A stretch of DNA of 64,000 nucleotides from Phlyctochytrium arcticum (taxonomy: Eukaryota; Chytridiomycota; Chytridiomycetes; Chytridiales; Chytridiaceae). The notes beneath the pieces were generated by a model. The model worked only from the letters and a program-made list of their open reading frames with translations, searched no databases and was not told the DNA's origin. The stretch spans positions 496,001 through 560,000 of the forward strand of contig JAHLKI010000008.1 in NCBI GenBank assembly GCA_025602905.1, written 5' to 3'. Shown here piece after piece: positions 35,930 to 48,111 of this stretch (its first letter is position 1; every line of letters begins with the position of its first letter). The position numbers and the translations under genes are program-made.

Positions 35930-38900
35930 CTATTTCTGCTTTTGCCGGTTCGCCAGCTTGAGTCCCACAATAGCCAAGAAAGCCCATCCCAAGCCAATAA
36001 ACACAACATTGAGTAGACTGCTGCCCCAAGCGTTGCGATCATACGTATGATTAAGCGGTTGCGTTTTGAGTTCGTCCCAGGGTCGCGCTTCTGTTTCTTT
36101 GATGTAGTAGGCTTCAATGCCCCACCGGGGTGCGGATAGCGACCATAACCACCGAATGAGCGCGTAAAAGTATTCGCCTTCGACTGTGCGTAGGCTGGGG
36201 TTGACTCCGCCGAAGAAGAGACTCCACAGCAGAACAAATCCGGTTGTGGCGAGAGCTACGGAGGAGGGTTTGAGTACGGCTGCTAGAAAGTAGCCCATTG
36301 AGAACGAAGCAAAGTAAAGAACGAGGATCAAGGCTGAGAGTTCGTAAAGTTGTTCGCGGAACGGGAGAAAGATGGCTAACGCCAATGTAAACATGACTGT
36401 TGCTAGAATCATGCGAGGAAAGTCGGCAATCCACTTGGCAAGGAAATAGGGAAGGGCAGACATGCCGCTGCTTGAATCGCGCCAAAAGACGACGCGTTCC
36501 CGACCACCGCCGCCAAAGGTTGCTGACCCTACTGTGACACCAGCAAAGAGAACTCCGAGTGTAATGAATGCTCCAGCTGTTGGGAGCGCATCCGTGGCCA
36601 GTGAACACCCAGCGCCCCGACCTAGCGCACCACCTGCCATCAGACATACTTCCCGCGGAAACAGGCCAAGGTAGTCCGTAGACTGATTTGCGACTGAAAT
36701 AAAGAGTCCGCAGAGAAGGTGCACAATCTGGTCAAACCAAAACTGGCTACGGCTCCGATATAATTGAGAACAGGCGCGGAGGTATAAGAGGCGGAACGTG
36801 ACGAAACCGTTGGGAGTGTCCCGTACCGGATCGTGGCGCCGAAACATACCAACAATCATGTCTGCCATTTCTTTCCCGACGTCTCCGATGTAATCAAAAA
36901 CGTTCAAAAACCAGCACTTGATGGGTAGACCAAACGAACTTAGACGGGAAGGCTTGGCCGCGCCGATCATGGTTCTCCGCCGCATGGTGGTTCTTCTGTC
37001 TTTGACTGTCATGCCACGAAGCGTAGCTATAGGATCCCGACCGGCTGTATAGTCTTCCCAGCACCGGAAAAGCATGGTTGGACGGAATCGGGAACTGTGT
37101 CGGCAAGGCACACGACCCGTGGCCACGTCCATGAAAAAGTCGGATGCACTGTCGCCTTTTGGCATCAAAAAACCAATTCGGTCGAAATACTTGACTGCTT
37201 CATTGCGTGGACCAAAGTAAATTGTGCGACCACCTTTGCCAAGAAGTAGCAAATCATCAAACTGGTCAAACGCTGCAGGAGAGGGCGAATGTACAACGGC
37301 TGCGATAGTCATGCACTGTTCGCGTGCAATCGTGTGCAAGAGGCTGCACACCTCAAAGGACGTGGCAGAGTCGAGTCCGCTGGTAGGTTCATCCAAGAAA
37401 AGTACAGACGGAGCGGCCACAAGCTCCATGCCAATATTTACACGCTTGCGCTGTCCGCCGGAAATGCCTCGTTCTTCTTCACTGCCAATCGCATTATCCA
37501 TGATGTGGTCTAATCCCAAGAATGATATTGTCTCCAGAACCAATTCCTTCTTGCGCTTCTCAGTCCAGTCTGTTGGCAGCCGCATGAGTGCAGAGTGCAT
37601 AAGAATGTCGCGGACGGTTAATTCACGCAACATGACATCTTCTTGCGGAACAAATCCAATCAGTTTGCGATACTTTGATAACTCCTCCGCGTGCCCGTTT
37701 ATTCGAACCGATCCAGCTGTGCGCCGCGCTTTGTTGGTCAAGAGTGAGATGAACGTGGTCTTGCCTGCCCCACTAGGACCCATTACCGCGCACAACCGAC
37801 CACTCTTGAGGCTACCAGTCACGCCGTACATGATCTCTACTCCGTTTGCCAAGGTCAAACAAAGATTCTCGAATTCAATGTCAAAAGTGCGTTGTACGTC
37901 CGATCTTGCGGGGGGTGCACTAGCGTTTCCGACAAAATCGGGTACGTTGGCTGGATCGTGTTCATCGTCTTCGGCGTCCATGTCATCATCGTGGCCCAAG
38001 ACGAGCAGAGTATCATTCATATAAGGGACTTTTGATCCTCCCTCCAAATGATGCGTGCTCTTTTTCTCATCACGGCCTTCGGCACTGGCGGCGAGGCGAT
38101 TGCGGTACTTTAGATTGCGTTTTGCGACGGAGCGTTTGCGGCAACTGAATAAAATGCTGCCCAAGAGAATAATGACGATGATAATGCCCAGGACGACAAA
38201 GCGTTGAACGGATCCAGAGCCTTCAGGACACCAAGCAAGGCCCATACAACTAACTGGAGCAATGGAGCCAACGGGACACCAGCTACCTGATGGACATGCG
38301 AAGATTTGCGCTGGTGTTGGGCAGTAGAATCCGGCGCAGCAGTAGTTAGGCTGGTATGTGCTTTCGGGGCAAAAGAATCCGGCAGTACACAAGGCTGCAG
38401 TGCTCCGGTTGGCTCCACTGGTGATGGAGGGTGCCAGACAAAAATTTCTAAGGAAAATCATTAGGACAGACATATATAAACAAACAAGGCACCCCCAAAT
38501 TTACCCTGCTGGACAGGTCCAGTTTGCTTTTAGAAAACTACAGTTGCGATCGTTGACCATCAGTGCTACGGTGGGTTTTACGCTGCGTTCCAAAACGCCC
38601 ATAGCCAAGGCCAAAGAATGCGACTTTTCATCCACAGTCATAGAGTTTATAAACTCTGCCAGGGTGGTCTCATTCGACGCAATGCGGTTGATTTGCTCGT
38701 TGAGAGAGTTTGGATCATCTGCGGCTTGTAACTTGGCGCCCTGGATGACTGCCGGCGTGCGCTGCCGGTCAAAGTCAATCCTGCCAAAGCCAGCGTCGTA
38801 TGGCCGGTACGGGAGACGACGGTCACTGCTCTTCGGAGCGCGCGGCGGCGGATTAGACGGGTGCGCATGGCGATAGTGGGCGAGACTCGCGTGGACTTTA

Positions 38901-38986
38901 CTAGTACTCGCGTTGGCCAGAACCAATAGTAGGCAAGCGGCCAGCGCGATAAAATAGGCGGCCAGACTGGGACGTGTTTTCAACAT
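35930..38986 (-). CDS. ABCG-family transporter with Cys-rich extracellular domain (Adp1/ABCG24-28 type)
   Basis: An ATP-driven exporter half-transporter. Two exons (38986-38505 and 38447-35930, 57-nt intron) give 999 aa. The start is taken at MLKTRPSLAAYF because it begins a signal/anchor helix; an upstream in-frame ATG at 39160 would bury it. Seen in order: signal segment, a roughly 170-residue luminal region, a Cys-rich block (GFFCPESTYQPNYCCAGFYC...GSWCPVG), a single TM helix (VVLGIIIVIILLGSILFSC), an acidic linker, then the nucleotide-binding domain with Walker A GPSGAGKTT, signature ISGGQRKR, Walker B VLFLDEPTSGLDS and the H-loop region AAVVHSP, and a C-terminal membrane domain of about six helices. 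This order is the Adp1/plant ABCG24-28 type. The substrate is unknown. Confidence 0.92.
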
Positions 38987-40530
38987 TCTTGGTTTGGCGT
39001 CTGCGTCGCGCCGTCTCTTGCTAACGAGCAGAAAGGAGTGTTGCTTTTTCGGCCCAGACAAAAAAATAGACAACCACCACCGTGAACGGCAACGTGGGGG
39101 GATGACTGAGATATTATCCGTGCTGTCCTGTCCAAAAGAAGTGTTCCTGAGTTTTTCCAATAGCGTTGATCTAATCCCGTTGTGTGGTGCGGAGTTTGAG
39201 GCCGTGGAGGTCGAGGATATCGTAAAGCTGACTTGACCACTTGGTGCGGATTCCTTTTCGAAAGACTCTTTGGGATCAGGGACGCTTGATGCGGGGGGTA
39301 GTAAGTGGGGTGGGGCCCGTGGGGGTGTATACTACTGAGCGAGAGATCTCGAGGCGGAGAGTGGCAGATTGCGGGGGAGCAGCTCTAATAAAAAAGATCC
39401 TTTGAACCCCGCTCCAAGTCCTGGCTCCCGTCCTGGATCTAGCTCCTCCAGCCGCTATTTGCAATTGTTGTCGGACAGCAATGCCTCCTTCAGCCTCGTC
39501 GTCCTTGGGACCTTGGCCGAGCTGTGCGGAAATCTGCTCAACGTTGATGAAGTGCTCAGCCACGCCAACAAACTGTGAACTAAAAACATTTTTGTCGGGT
39601 TTCGCATATACAGGATGTTGTTCAATCGGCTTTCTGGCATAAGGCAAACAAAGGGCTGGAATGCCGATGAGGGGCCCTCTTGTGGTGCTCTGAGAGAGAT
39701 GCTTTTCTAATGCACGCATTTTGTTGCAAACTACCTACGATACCAACTTTTTGGAACCGAGGCAGGAGTCGAATGGACGGGGTTCTTCAGACATGTTCGT
39801 GCTGATGGATCATGGAACGTAGTACTTATATGTCTTCCAAACGCAAAGAGGCGAAAGAAGAGCGAGAGTATGGAAATGATGGGACTGTTTCAAGCGACAA
39901 AATGGTTCCTCCCTCCTTCGCTTTCTCAATATTTAATTTTTTTCTTACACCGATCAGAAACCATTCTAAAGTATTGTATGACACTCTGGTAAATCTGCTG
40001 CATGGGGTCTACAACAACCTGTAGGTTTAGTGCTGGTTGAATTCTTTTTCTAAGGGGGTGGTCTGTTTCATATATGTGCGTAAGTTCGAGAACAAAAAAC
40101 ATTTGTCACCGCGATAGGAGGACGAACCCGAAGAGAGTTTATAGAAAGGACCGTTTGACAAGCGTGAGAAGGCAAAGTTGGCATAGTCAGGGAAAAAAAC
40201 GGAAAAGAAAGATGGCGTGGTTCATCGAGCATGGCTGGCCGGATTTAGTCTCTATCCATCGGCGTTTCCGTTCTTCACATCCCATCCGGCCTGATTAGAT
40301 GGCACATCAATCGCTACGATGGGAACCCCGTGTTTGGCTAATTGGAAATGCGATGCAAATGGTGTAAGAGGGTGTCAAAAGGGTCTTGATTTGTATTATG
40401 AGGTAAAAGTCATTTTAAAAGCCATGAAACCTGTCAATGGCAAAAAGCGAGAAAGGGGGAAAACAAAAACTATGCAGTGAGCCGAAGGGAGGGAGAGTTG
40501 GCAGCAGGATAGACAAAAGTAAAAAACAAT
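38987..40530. other. Intergenic region between ABCG and permease genes
   Basis: About 1.5 kb. A minus-strand open frame at 39276-39719 (147 aa) has no domain and no convincing codon pattern. 39800-40500 is purine-rich and is likely the 3' flank of the minus-strand permease gene. No gene is called. Confidence 0.45.
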
Positions 40531-42246
40531 CTACAGGGTTTCAGAGGACGACTGGTACTTGTCGGCCATCTGCCGTTGATGGTTTCGAAGATGGGAGTGA
40601 CGGTATCCGTAGACAACGTAGACGATGGTACCAAGGGCCATCCAGATAAAGACTCGGGCAATGGAGGCGGGGGTGATTTGGGTCAGGAGGAAGATGACAC
40701 AGGCGGCGGCGAGAGTGGGAATGACAAAGCCGCCGATGCGGCCGCCGGGGACAGAGAAGCCACGGGGGCGGTCGGGGTCGGTGATCTTGAGGATGATGGT
40801 GGAGAGGGAAACAAAGAGGAAGGCGAGGAGGGTGCCGACGGAAGTCAAATTTCCGAGAATGTCGACGGGGAGGATACCCGCAAAGAGGGCGCAGATGACG
40901 CCGGTGGTGATGGTGGTGATGTAGGGGGTGTGGAAGCGGGGGTGGAGACGGGAAAAGGTTTTGGGGAGGAGACCGTCCTTGGCCATGGCGTGGAAGATAC
41001 GGGGTTGACCAAGCAACATGGTGAGAATGACGGATGTGAGACCAGCTACTGCGCCGATGGAGACAATGATGGTGAACCAGCGGAGATTGACGCCCTGGTT
41101 AGCGGCAGCCCAGAGGATGTTGGATGCGACGGGTGCTTTGGATTCAATGTCGTGGAAGGGGCGGAGACCGACCATGACGGCCGAGACGGCAATGTAGAGG
41201 ATGGTGCAGACCGAGAGGGAGCCAATGATGCCGACAGGTAGGTCCTTTTGAGGGTTCTTTGCTTCCTGGGCGGTGGTGGAAACGGCATCGAAACCAATGT
41301 AGGCGAAAAAGACGGTAACGGCACCGGCAAAGACACCTTCGACACCGTACTTTTTGGGGCCTTCGTTGGGGGGAATGAAGGGAGAGTAGTTGGCGGGTTG
41401 GATGAATTTGATGCCGGCAAAGATGAACATGAGGGTAATGACGACTTTGACGACGACGAAAAAGTTGTTGACGCGGGTAGATTCCTTGACTCCTACGACC
41501 AAGATGGCGGTGACAGCGAGGACAATGGCAATGGCGGGGAGGTTGATGATGGGTTCACACCATTCGGTGCCGCCGGGGCCACAGGGGACGGCGTTGCGGA
41601 CAAAGGCAGCGGAAGTGACTTTTTGGCCGCGGTGCTCGTGGCCGACTTCGACCCACTTGAAGGGGGCATTGACGATGCGGGGGTTGGTGGTGTCGTGGTT
41701 GCCAGTAATGTCATCGATGAGTTGGACGAGGTACGAGGACCAGCCGACGGCGACGGTAGCAGCTCCAACCATGTACTCGAGCATAAGATCCCAGCCGACA
41801 ATCCAGGCGAGGAACTCTCCCATGGCGACGTAGGTAAAGGAGTAAGCGGAACCGGAAGCAGGGATCATGGAGGCGAGTTCAGCGTAGCACATGGAGGCCA
41901 AACCACAGACGAAACCGGCAATGAGAAAGGAGATGACGAGGGCAGGACCGGCGTGGTCGCGGGCAGCAGTTCCGGTGAGGACAAAGATACCGGCTCCGAT
42001 GATGGCACCGATTCCGAGAAACATGAGATCCAGTCCAGAGAGGGTTCGCTTGAATTCGACCTGGGCGATTTCGTCCTCCATCATGGCGACAGATTTGGTG
42101 CCAAAGATGCGGCGACCAAAGGCATTGCCCATGACTGCGCGATGCACAGGGCCGAATGGATGTGGCCGTGTCCTGTACTGTGGATGTGTCGGAGTCGTCG
42201 TCGTCGTAGTCACTGGACTCGAATCATATTTGGTTTTTCCGTCCAT
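40531..42246 (-). CDS. APC-superfamily amino-acid permease (CAT/YfnA type), copy 1
   Basis: A plasma-membrane amino-acid transporter of the cationic-amino-acid-transporter/YfnA branch of the APC superfamily. A single exon of 571 aa; about 12 TM helices. Seen: LMFLGIGAIIGAGIFVLTG (TM1 with the family's GAIIGAGIF substrate motif), GFVCGLASMCYAELASMIPA, YTFVYVAMGE-like TM3, FFAYIGFDAVSTTAQEAKNP (TM6/7 signature) and LTSVILTMLLGQPRIFHAMA. The Thr/Pro-rich N-terminus before GPVHRAVMGN is poorly conserved between the two copies, so the first ATG (42246) is likely but not proven. It has no introns, unlike nearly all neighbours, and is strongly GC-rich at third positions; long antisense frames (40576-41241, 41248-42306) result from this. 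The nearly identical inverted paralogue is at 60853-62562. Confidence 0.93.
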   Translation of the reverse strand: MDGKTKYDSSPVTTTTTTPTHPQYRTRPHPFGPVHRAVMGNAFGRRIFGTKSVAMMEDEIAQVEFKRTLSGLDLMFLGIGAIIGAGIFVLTGTAARDHAGPALVISFLIAGFVCGLASMCYAELASMIPASGSAYSFTYVAMGEFLAWIVGWDLMLEYMVGAATVAVGWSSYLVQLIDDITGNHDTTNPRIVNAPFKWVEVGHEHRGQKVTSAAFVRNAVPCGPGGTEWCEPIINLPAIAIVLAVTAILVVGVKESTRVNNFFVVVKVVITLMFIFAGIKFIQPANYSPFIPPNEGPKKYGVEGVFAGAVTVFFAYIGFDAVSTTAQEAKNPQKDLPVGIIGSLSVCTILYIAVSAVMVGLRPFHDIESKAPVASNILWAAANQGVNLRWFTIIVSIGAVAGLTSVILTMLLGQPRIFHAMAKDGLLPKTFSRLHPRFHTPYITTITTGVICALFAGILPVDILGNLTSVGTLLAFLFVSLSTIILKITDPDRPRGFSVPGGRIGGFVIPTLAAACVIFLLTQITPASIARVFIWMALGTIVYVVYGYRHSHLRNHQRQMADKYQSSSETL

Positions 42247-43714
42247 CTTGCTTGTCCTTTTGCTACTGGCCGTGATGTGTGTGATGAGGCTTTTTTCCCA
42301 GTGTAGTGTTTAAAGGCGGCAAGTATTAGATCCTGCAAGTTTTTCAAAGGGTGAGTATACATTCTATGGGTAGAAAATCGAACGAACGAACCTTGCGTCG
42401 AGAAATGGAAATATCGAAGGAGAAGTGTTCCAAAGGTCCGCCGTCTTAAGTAGGGCAGCAGCGGGAGACACATTCGATTCGCGCGTCCTACATTCCACGC
42501 GTGTGTTACCGATCATTCGAATGGCGGAAAAGAAACAGGCTCCGAACAGCTCAAAAATAGTGAGAAATTTTTGCTGTTTCGTCGCATGGCATTCTTCCCT
42601 ATTTACTCTTTTCCATGCATCGTCCACAGTACTAGATCTAGATACTCTTCCTTCGTCAAACATATTACTTGTAATTGCATCTATTCCTTGAACTTGATCC
42701 TTGAACTTATTCTGGGTGGTCAATTTCAATACCAAGATCAGGTGAATGAGCCTCTCTTACAAGCACTGCATATAAAAGGTGGCTCTTGGCCCTGCCCGAA
42801 GCAACAAAAACATCTGGCCCTAGATCTACTTTAGCAGAGTGGCCCCAGCAGTGGCCCCGGCAGCTGATTTTGTTGCTGATCAAGGCTGGGTGGGGATCGT
42901 TGGCTGGGATCTGGGCTGCTGGGCTGGGGCCAAGTCATCATTAAAAGGTCAACGAGACAAGGAGCTGCTGAAACTGCATGCAAAATTTATCGCTAGACCC
43001 ATTTAATTTGGTTTCAATTCCACGGCGATGAAACACATACTGGTTTATCATGGTCAGGAACAACATTTACTCGAGTAACCTTTTTGAGTTTTGGTGGATG
43101 AGTGTGTGGGGGCCAGATGGGGGGCAGACAGTGATTGATCTTTTGAAAAAGACGCAAAAGGCTGGCGACCCCAAAAGATAATCGGGCACCGCCGCGCCGT
43201 TGGTTGTCCATTGTCCAAGCAGGAAAAGGGAAAATCCCGTCTGTCACAGATCACACTCTCTTCGTTCCCGCCTTCTTTCTCTACTCCTTGTCCTTCTTGT
43301 CTTTCGCTGATGAGAGTTATTATTTACTCAAAGTCCCTCTCGCGAGACTCGTAGTAGAACAATGGGATGATACGTACCAGTTAACAACCCCACATCACAG
43401 GCCCAAAACAAAAAACAGCAAGCGCAGGTGGCTGGGACCGTTGTTTGGCCCCCACCGCGTCGCCGGCCAAAGATCATTGATTCTTTTTGTCTCCCAAGTC
43501 GTATCTCGCTGGGCGGCTGCGCCGTGGTTCAGAATGCGTTCTCGGCAGCTTCTCGCCTATGTTTTCCCAAACTTTGGAAAGATTATGCTTATGGACATGA
43601 TTGCTTTGACAGGATATTTATGAAAGGTTCAAAGGAGTGCACAGAGAAAACAGTGCTCATTGCCGACATGGAATGGACACTACTGTATTTGTGATTCAAG
43701 TTTCGCTGTTTTTA
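42247..43714. other. Intergenic region upstream of permease copy 1
   Basis: About 1.5 kb with no gene seen. It contains a G-rich block (about 42838-42945) with repeated TGGCCCC/GGCTGGG motifs, and probably the permease promoter. Short open frames at 43204-43694 are not supported. Confidence 0.45.
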
Positions 43715-44253
43715 TTATTGATGAATTTGGGGGAATAGATATGGAGCATTCTCTCGCATGAGGACAGCAGGTTGACGACGAAAGGAGCCATTCAATGGCT
43801 TGTTGGCAAATGTACTCTTTCGCTGCTGCACATGTGCGTCTAGATCGGGTGGGTCAGCCAAAGCTTTGGCACGGACGGGATGCATGCCGGTAGTCCTGCA
43901 GCATGACATGGCCAAAGTGTTGCGGGGACCCTCCAGAAAGGAGGGATTAGCCGTGGGATTAGTATCGGTAGATGTGACATTATCTTAGTTGAGGGGTATA
44001 ACACGGTGTCCGAGAGGCCGACTCATGATGGCAGAAGGACACCTGCGGTGTTAGATGCAGATCTACTCGAGTAAAGAGGCCATTGGCGAGGGTGGACTGC
44101 GGGGTTGAGATGGGCGCCGGAAATGCCGCCTGTAATAATGTAGATGCCAAAGAGGACGCCGAAGAACCTCCCAGAGAACCTCCGCCCAGGATGACCGTGT
44201 GGCGCGGTCCATGTCACGACGGATCTGCCTGGGAACTTTTTGGCCGTTGGCAA
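43715..44253 (-). pseudogene. Aquaglyceroporin (MIP family) relic
   Basis: Minus-strand residues FFGVLFGIYIITGGISGAHLNPAV (about 44180-44105) are the first NPA-box region of an aquaglyceroporin. Directly after NPAV the frame breaks: one extra C near 44103 turns what would read TLANGLFTR into HPRQWPLYS. The membrane helices before and the second NPA half are missing. The downstream open frame (43982-43715) may be the old C-terminal tail. The match to the NPA box is seen; the loss of function is inferred from the frameshift and missing helices. Confidence 0.65.
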
Positions 44254-44287
44254 TCTGTCAAAAGTTTTCGAGAATGGTTGACTCTAT

Positions 44288-45400
44288 GACGGCCGGCTCG
44301 AGACTACCGATTGAGCTTCTGGAAAAGATTGCGGGCGAGGCCTACCAGGACGCAGCTCCGTGAGATGTTGAATTGTGGTCGGATCAAGGCCTCACCAACA
44401 AGAACACTCTGCTTTCTCTGTGCCCCGTATCTCGGGCTTAGAATCAAGTTGGCCAACCACTTTTGTACCGCTCGATTTTATTTCTCAATTACCGTCGTAC
44501 TACCGACAATCTTCTGCAGCTGTCACAAGCGCTCGAAAGTAGACCACAGCTGGCAAGTTCAGTTCGGGAGCTAACCTCCTAACGTACGGGACCTTGTACA
44601 ATGATCCAGATCATATGGCAGGCATACCCAGGCTATCAAGTACATGTCCAAATTTGTAAGTTTGGCCGGTCCTTCTTTTGATACCTTGAGTTGACCCAAT
44701 CTTTAAAACAGTACGAGGCTCAATCTGGCACAATGTTGGCAACTGAAAGACCATTGTTTGCTGGCAATCGTAGAAAGTTGTAAATCGTTAGAAGAGCTGA
44801 ATATACGCGGTTGCGGGTATATCAGCAAAACAGGGCTTCGGCAAGGTCTCGCCCTTCCTAAAAACTTGCGAAAGCTCAATATGATACTGCTGAAGCCGAG
44901 GGTTTTGACGATGATTGTTATCGAGACATTGCCACATCGCTTTCCCTATTGGAAGCTTTAAATTTGTCGTACACATCTGTCACGCAGACCACAGCATCCT
45001 CTGTCTTGAAGCTTGCCACCAACTTGACGTCCCTCGACCTGTCAGGTTGCTGGCAAATTCAAGATTCAGAGATGGCAGCTATTATGAAGGAAAAGCCATC
45101 GTATGTCCAAATTACCTCTACACCAAATCGACGAGTCGAAATGATGACACGGGTATAATGGCAGCGATGACATAGACAAGCTGGCCCTTCTTCTGGCTCA
45201 TACTTCAGCTATATGCGATCAATTTGAAAAGGTTTTTTGAGGCGGGTTACGACAGATGATTATGTTGACCTGCCATGCAGATTTTCTCCGAGAGCCACTA
45301 AAGACCCTCGTCGTTCTTAGCAAGACGAGTGTGCTGCTTCAGGAACACATGCTTGAGGTCAATTTGGATGCAGCCTAATGTCTGGTCGCGTCGCATGTCA
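44288..45400 (+). pseudogene. F-box / leucine-rich-repeat protein pseudogene
   Basis: It starts with MTAGSRLPIELLEKIAGEAY (F-box-like) at 44288 but is frameshifted within 30 codons. Further downstream, in alternating frames, come LSLCPVSR, LLAIVESCKSLEELNIRGCG and LPKNLRKLN (44758-44890), and then a clear LRR array, SLLEALNLSYTSVTQT and LKLATNLTSLDLSGCWQIQD (44935-45085). Several stops and frame changes separate these blocks. The family (AMN1/FBXL-type LRR) is clear from the repeats, and the gene is dead. It is divergent from the aquaglyceroporin relic. Confidence 0.7.
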
Positions 45401-45699
45401 AAATTGAATCTATTTGTTGCGAACTTGGGCAGATATGTGCGAAGTTAAAGTTACCGAAGATATAATACAATATAGGATAGGCAATGAGGTTTGTCCAAGG
45501 ATAACACCCATACACGCGTTGTAATCATTCAACAAATCATATCGGGTGTACTAGAAAGGGAGGTGCTTCCTGAGGTTCGGGCCTTTTCCTTGGTGGATAT
45601 TCTGATGTTCCACTGGATAGTCTTTCGATTTGCGAATCACCTCAACTGCGCGATTTACTTATCCGTTTCATATTCTTCACATTTTGTACGGTAACTACC

Positions 45700-46560
45700 C
45701 AGGCCGCTTCACTCACAACCAGCAGGAACGTAGAAATTCGATTTTGAACCAGAGCTCTCCCCCGCACACGCAGCAAGGGGCACTTCATGAATACATTCAC
45801 TGCCTTGGTTTGATCGGTAAACTTTCATCGTTTCGCCAGTTTCGCTTTCGACTCGGGCAGGGGTATGATGTTGTAGACGTCGATCAGGGCACGCCTCAAG
45901 AAGAGACAACATTTTCGGTATGGTTCATCAACGAAAAGAATGTTTGACGTCTCGGTTTGAATGGTGTGAATACTTAGAGGTCCATATATGTCTACGTGGA
46001 CGCGTGTTACGCATCCCAAGACGCTATGTCGAAAGGATCAATTCTCCAATTTCCCGTAGAGACAAAGTTTGCAGATTTTTGGCGCGGTTCGATGCAAAAC
46101 ACGTTGATTGACACAAACTTCAACATTAGGAATTTCTCGGACGCTATCGGAATTGAGATGTCACATTCAACTCTGCTAGACGTCAAGCTACTGGAACGCG
46201 AGGTGCCAGCTTTACTGCAATGTCCTTTAAGAAACGGGGTTGACAGACTCCAAGGCTTTTTACAAATTTGTTGCCGGATAGGGCATTGCGCGTCAAATCA
46301 CTCCATTAGTAAAGGGATTGAGCATAAAATTGCTTCCGTGGTGGTGAAATGCCGATCGTCCTCAGCTTGAGTAGAAGCACGTCCTGACAGAAGCTTGAAT
46401 CCTGGCCTTGGAACTGGGTAATGTGAACCCGGCGTTGCATCGTGTGTTCTAGACTGCTGATGAGGATGTGGTATGACGCGCCGTATGTCGTCTTGAAATT
46501 AGGGAAGCGTGGGAAACGGCGTCGCGACACTTCCTCCAGCTAAGCCAGGTGTTTCAGTTC
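45700..46560 (-). mobile_element. Decayed Ty1/copia-like retroelement relic
   Basis: On the minus strand, a frame near 46019-45825 reads VHVDIYGPLS followed by NILFVDEPYRKCCLFL, matching the start of a copia integrase core (HxDxxGP ... DDxSR pattern). Upstream, frames interrupted by stops contain CFASNRAKNLQ (GAG-pre-integrase-like Cys region) and further broken segments to ~46560. It is clearly different from, and far older than, the intact element at 48189-53306. Limits are approximate; no LTR pair was matched. Confidence 0.5.
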
Positions 46561-47456
46561 CTTCCGATTGAAAATTCTCCAATCACCTTTTCCAATTGAT
46601 GCGGATGCTTTCGGTATTGGAAGGAAGATCGAACAGAACGTGGGAAAATCATTGCCTCTGAATGGGGAATGTCATTCGCGCGCGGGCTTCAGAATAAGTT
46701 TACATAGCATTGGTCACATTTCTGGTCGTTGCTTGCTTCTAGCTTCACAGCGGGACACTTTCGACTACCCCCGGCCGTCTGATCCGAGGAGGTACTATCA
46801 TAAATCGGAGGTGGTTGTTGGTGGTCTCATGACGTTCGTCTCAGTATTTCATGTGATGGTATTGATATACCTGCATCATTGGGTTCTATCCTACTTCATT
46901 CTTTGCGAATGGCATCTCTCCCCAATGGTGAGCGTTACAAAATCAGTCTAGCTGTACCACCACGTTCACCATCATCACACAAGCCGATGTGACGCATTTA
47001 ACCAAAAGTCAGGACCAAAGCTCCTTCTCTGCGTGGTAACGTTTGTAACGATCAATGCGGCAGATCCATTGGTATTATCGAGAAGTAACACCATGAGCAG
47101 ACATCATCATCGCAGGGATCAGCATCGTTTTTCTGGTACGTGAAGAGCTCATTTCTCGAGATTGTTGGTGAGTATTGTAGGGTGGATGACAACGGATGTA
47201 AAGAAGAGAAGTGAGGAGAGGTTTGGGTTTTGGAGCCCAATGTAACTTTGTATGCGTGAAAATATGCCTTTGGCGACCATCATATTACATCGGCCAGGGG
47301 AATCAACTTGTAAAGCATAATTTCCGATGTGAGCGTTCATTCCGAGGCTTTGGCTTTATACGTTTGCCCTGCGATCCACACCCGGTCCTCTAGATTCCAG
47401 AAGGCGTAAAACCTGCGCCTTACCTCCTTGCCCGTGTGTTACGGAAGGATGGCCTT
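46561..47456. other. Region without a recognised gene
   Basis: This probably continues the decayed retroelement on the minus strand. No frame longer than 127 codons and no motif was recognised. Confidence 0.4.
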
Positions 47457-47975
47457 CTGTAGCAACGAGGGCTTAGTCTTAGGGAAAAGACTATGCGCAC
47501 GGGGTCAATAAGACCGGAAAGGGATAGATGAGACGCGAAGGAGTCGGAGTTTTCAAGGAGGCAATAGGAAGGGAACACTGCGAGGACTTTTGGAGTCGAG
47601 AGTCAGATCAAGTCAAGGGGAAGATAAGATTGTATTAGAGGATGATGTATAGGATGGAAGCAGCTTGGTTGAACAAAAGGGGGCGACCAAAGCTGTCCTT
47701 TTATAGGAGAAAGCGAGCACACTGATCTGAACTACATACTCTATCTGATGTATCACGAACTACACTAAGACGGGAGCCGAGCGGACCGGGCGGCGAAGGA
47801 GATCGGGGCGTGAAGAGGTGATGCGGTGGATCAGGAGAAGTTGGAGAAGGTTGCGGTGAACCAGGGTGCTGGGGGAGCTTGCGGAGGAAGAATGAAGTTG
47901 CGGTGATAACCGGGGCGATGTGTGCGGTGTGAGCTGAGATGTGTTGTTGGGGTGGCAACCTTGTTGGCAGGACAA
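47457..47975 (-). promoter_or_regulatory. LTR-like block with a minus-strand TATA box
   Basis: On the minus strand a TATAAAAGG box lies at 47705-47697. A C/T-rich leader follows it and a block of Pro/Ser-coding low-complexity sequence precedes it. The block opens TGTCCTGCC and could end GCTACA, i.e. TG...CA, upstream of the decayed minus-strand copia relic. I suggest a solo or 5' LTR of that relic. No second copy is present in the window to prove it. Confidence 0.3.
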
Positions 47976-48068
47976 CTGGGTTAATTAGCGCGATGTCGGT
48001 AACACGTGTCCGAATGTCCAGTTTCTGGTCAAATTCCTGGCTTATATTTCACTCCCGGACAAAGAAAC

Positions 48069-48096
48069 AATTAATTCCGCGTCAGCGGAATTAATT
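48069..48096. repeat. Perfect 12-bp inverted repeat (hairpin)
   Basis: AATTAATTCCGC at 48069-48080, loop GTCA, and GCGGAATTAATT at 48085-48096 form a perfect 12-bp stem. Confidence 0.85.
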
Positions 48097-48111
48097 AATT
48101 CGAACAGGATA

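Noticed and set aside
39276..39719. 147-aa minus-strand open frame upstream of the ABCG gene
   Set aside because: No recognisable motif and no conserved-looking context; may be chance.
40576..42313. Long plus-strand frames opposite permease copy 1 (221 and 352 aa, Gly/Asp/Glu-rich)
   Set aside because: Antisense shadows caused by the GC-rich third positions of the permease gene; the same occurs opposite copy 2 (61357-61848).
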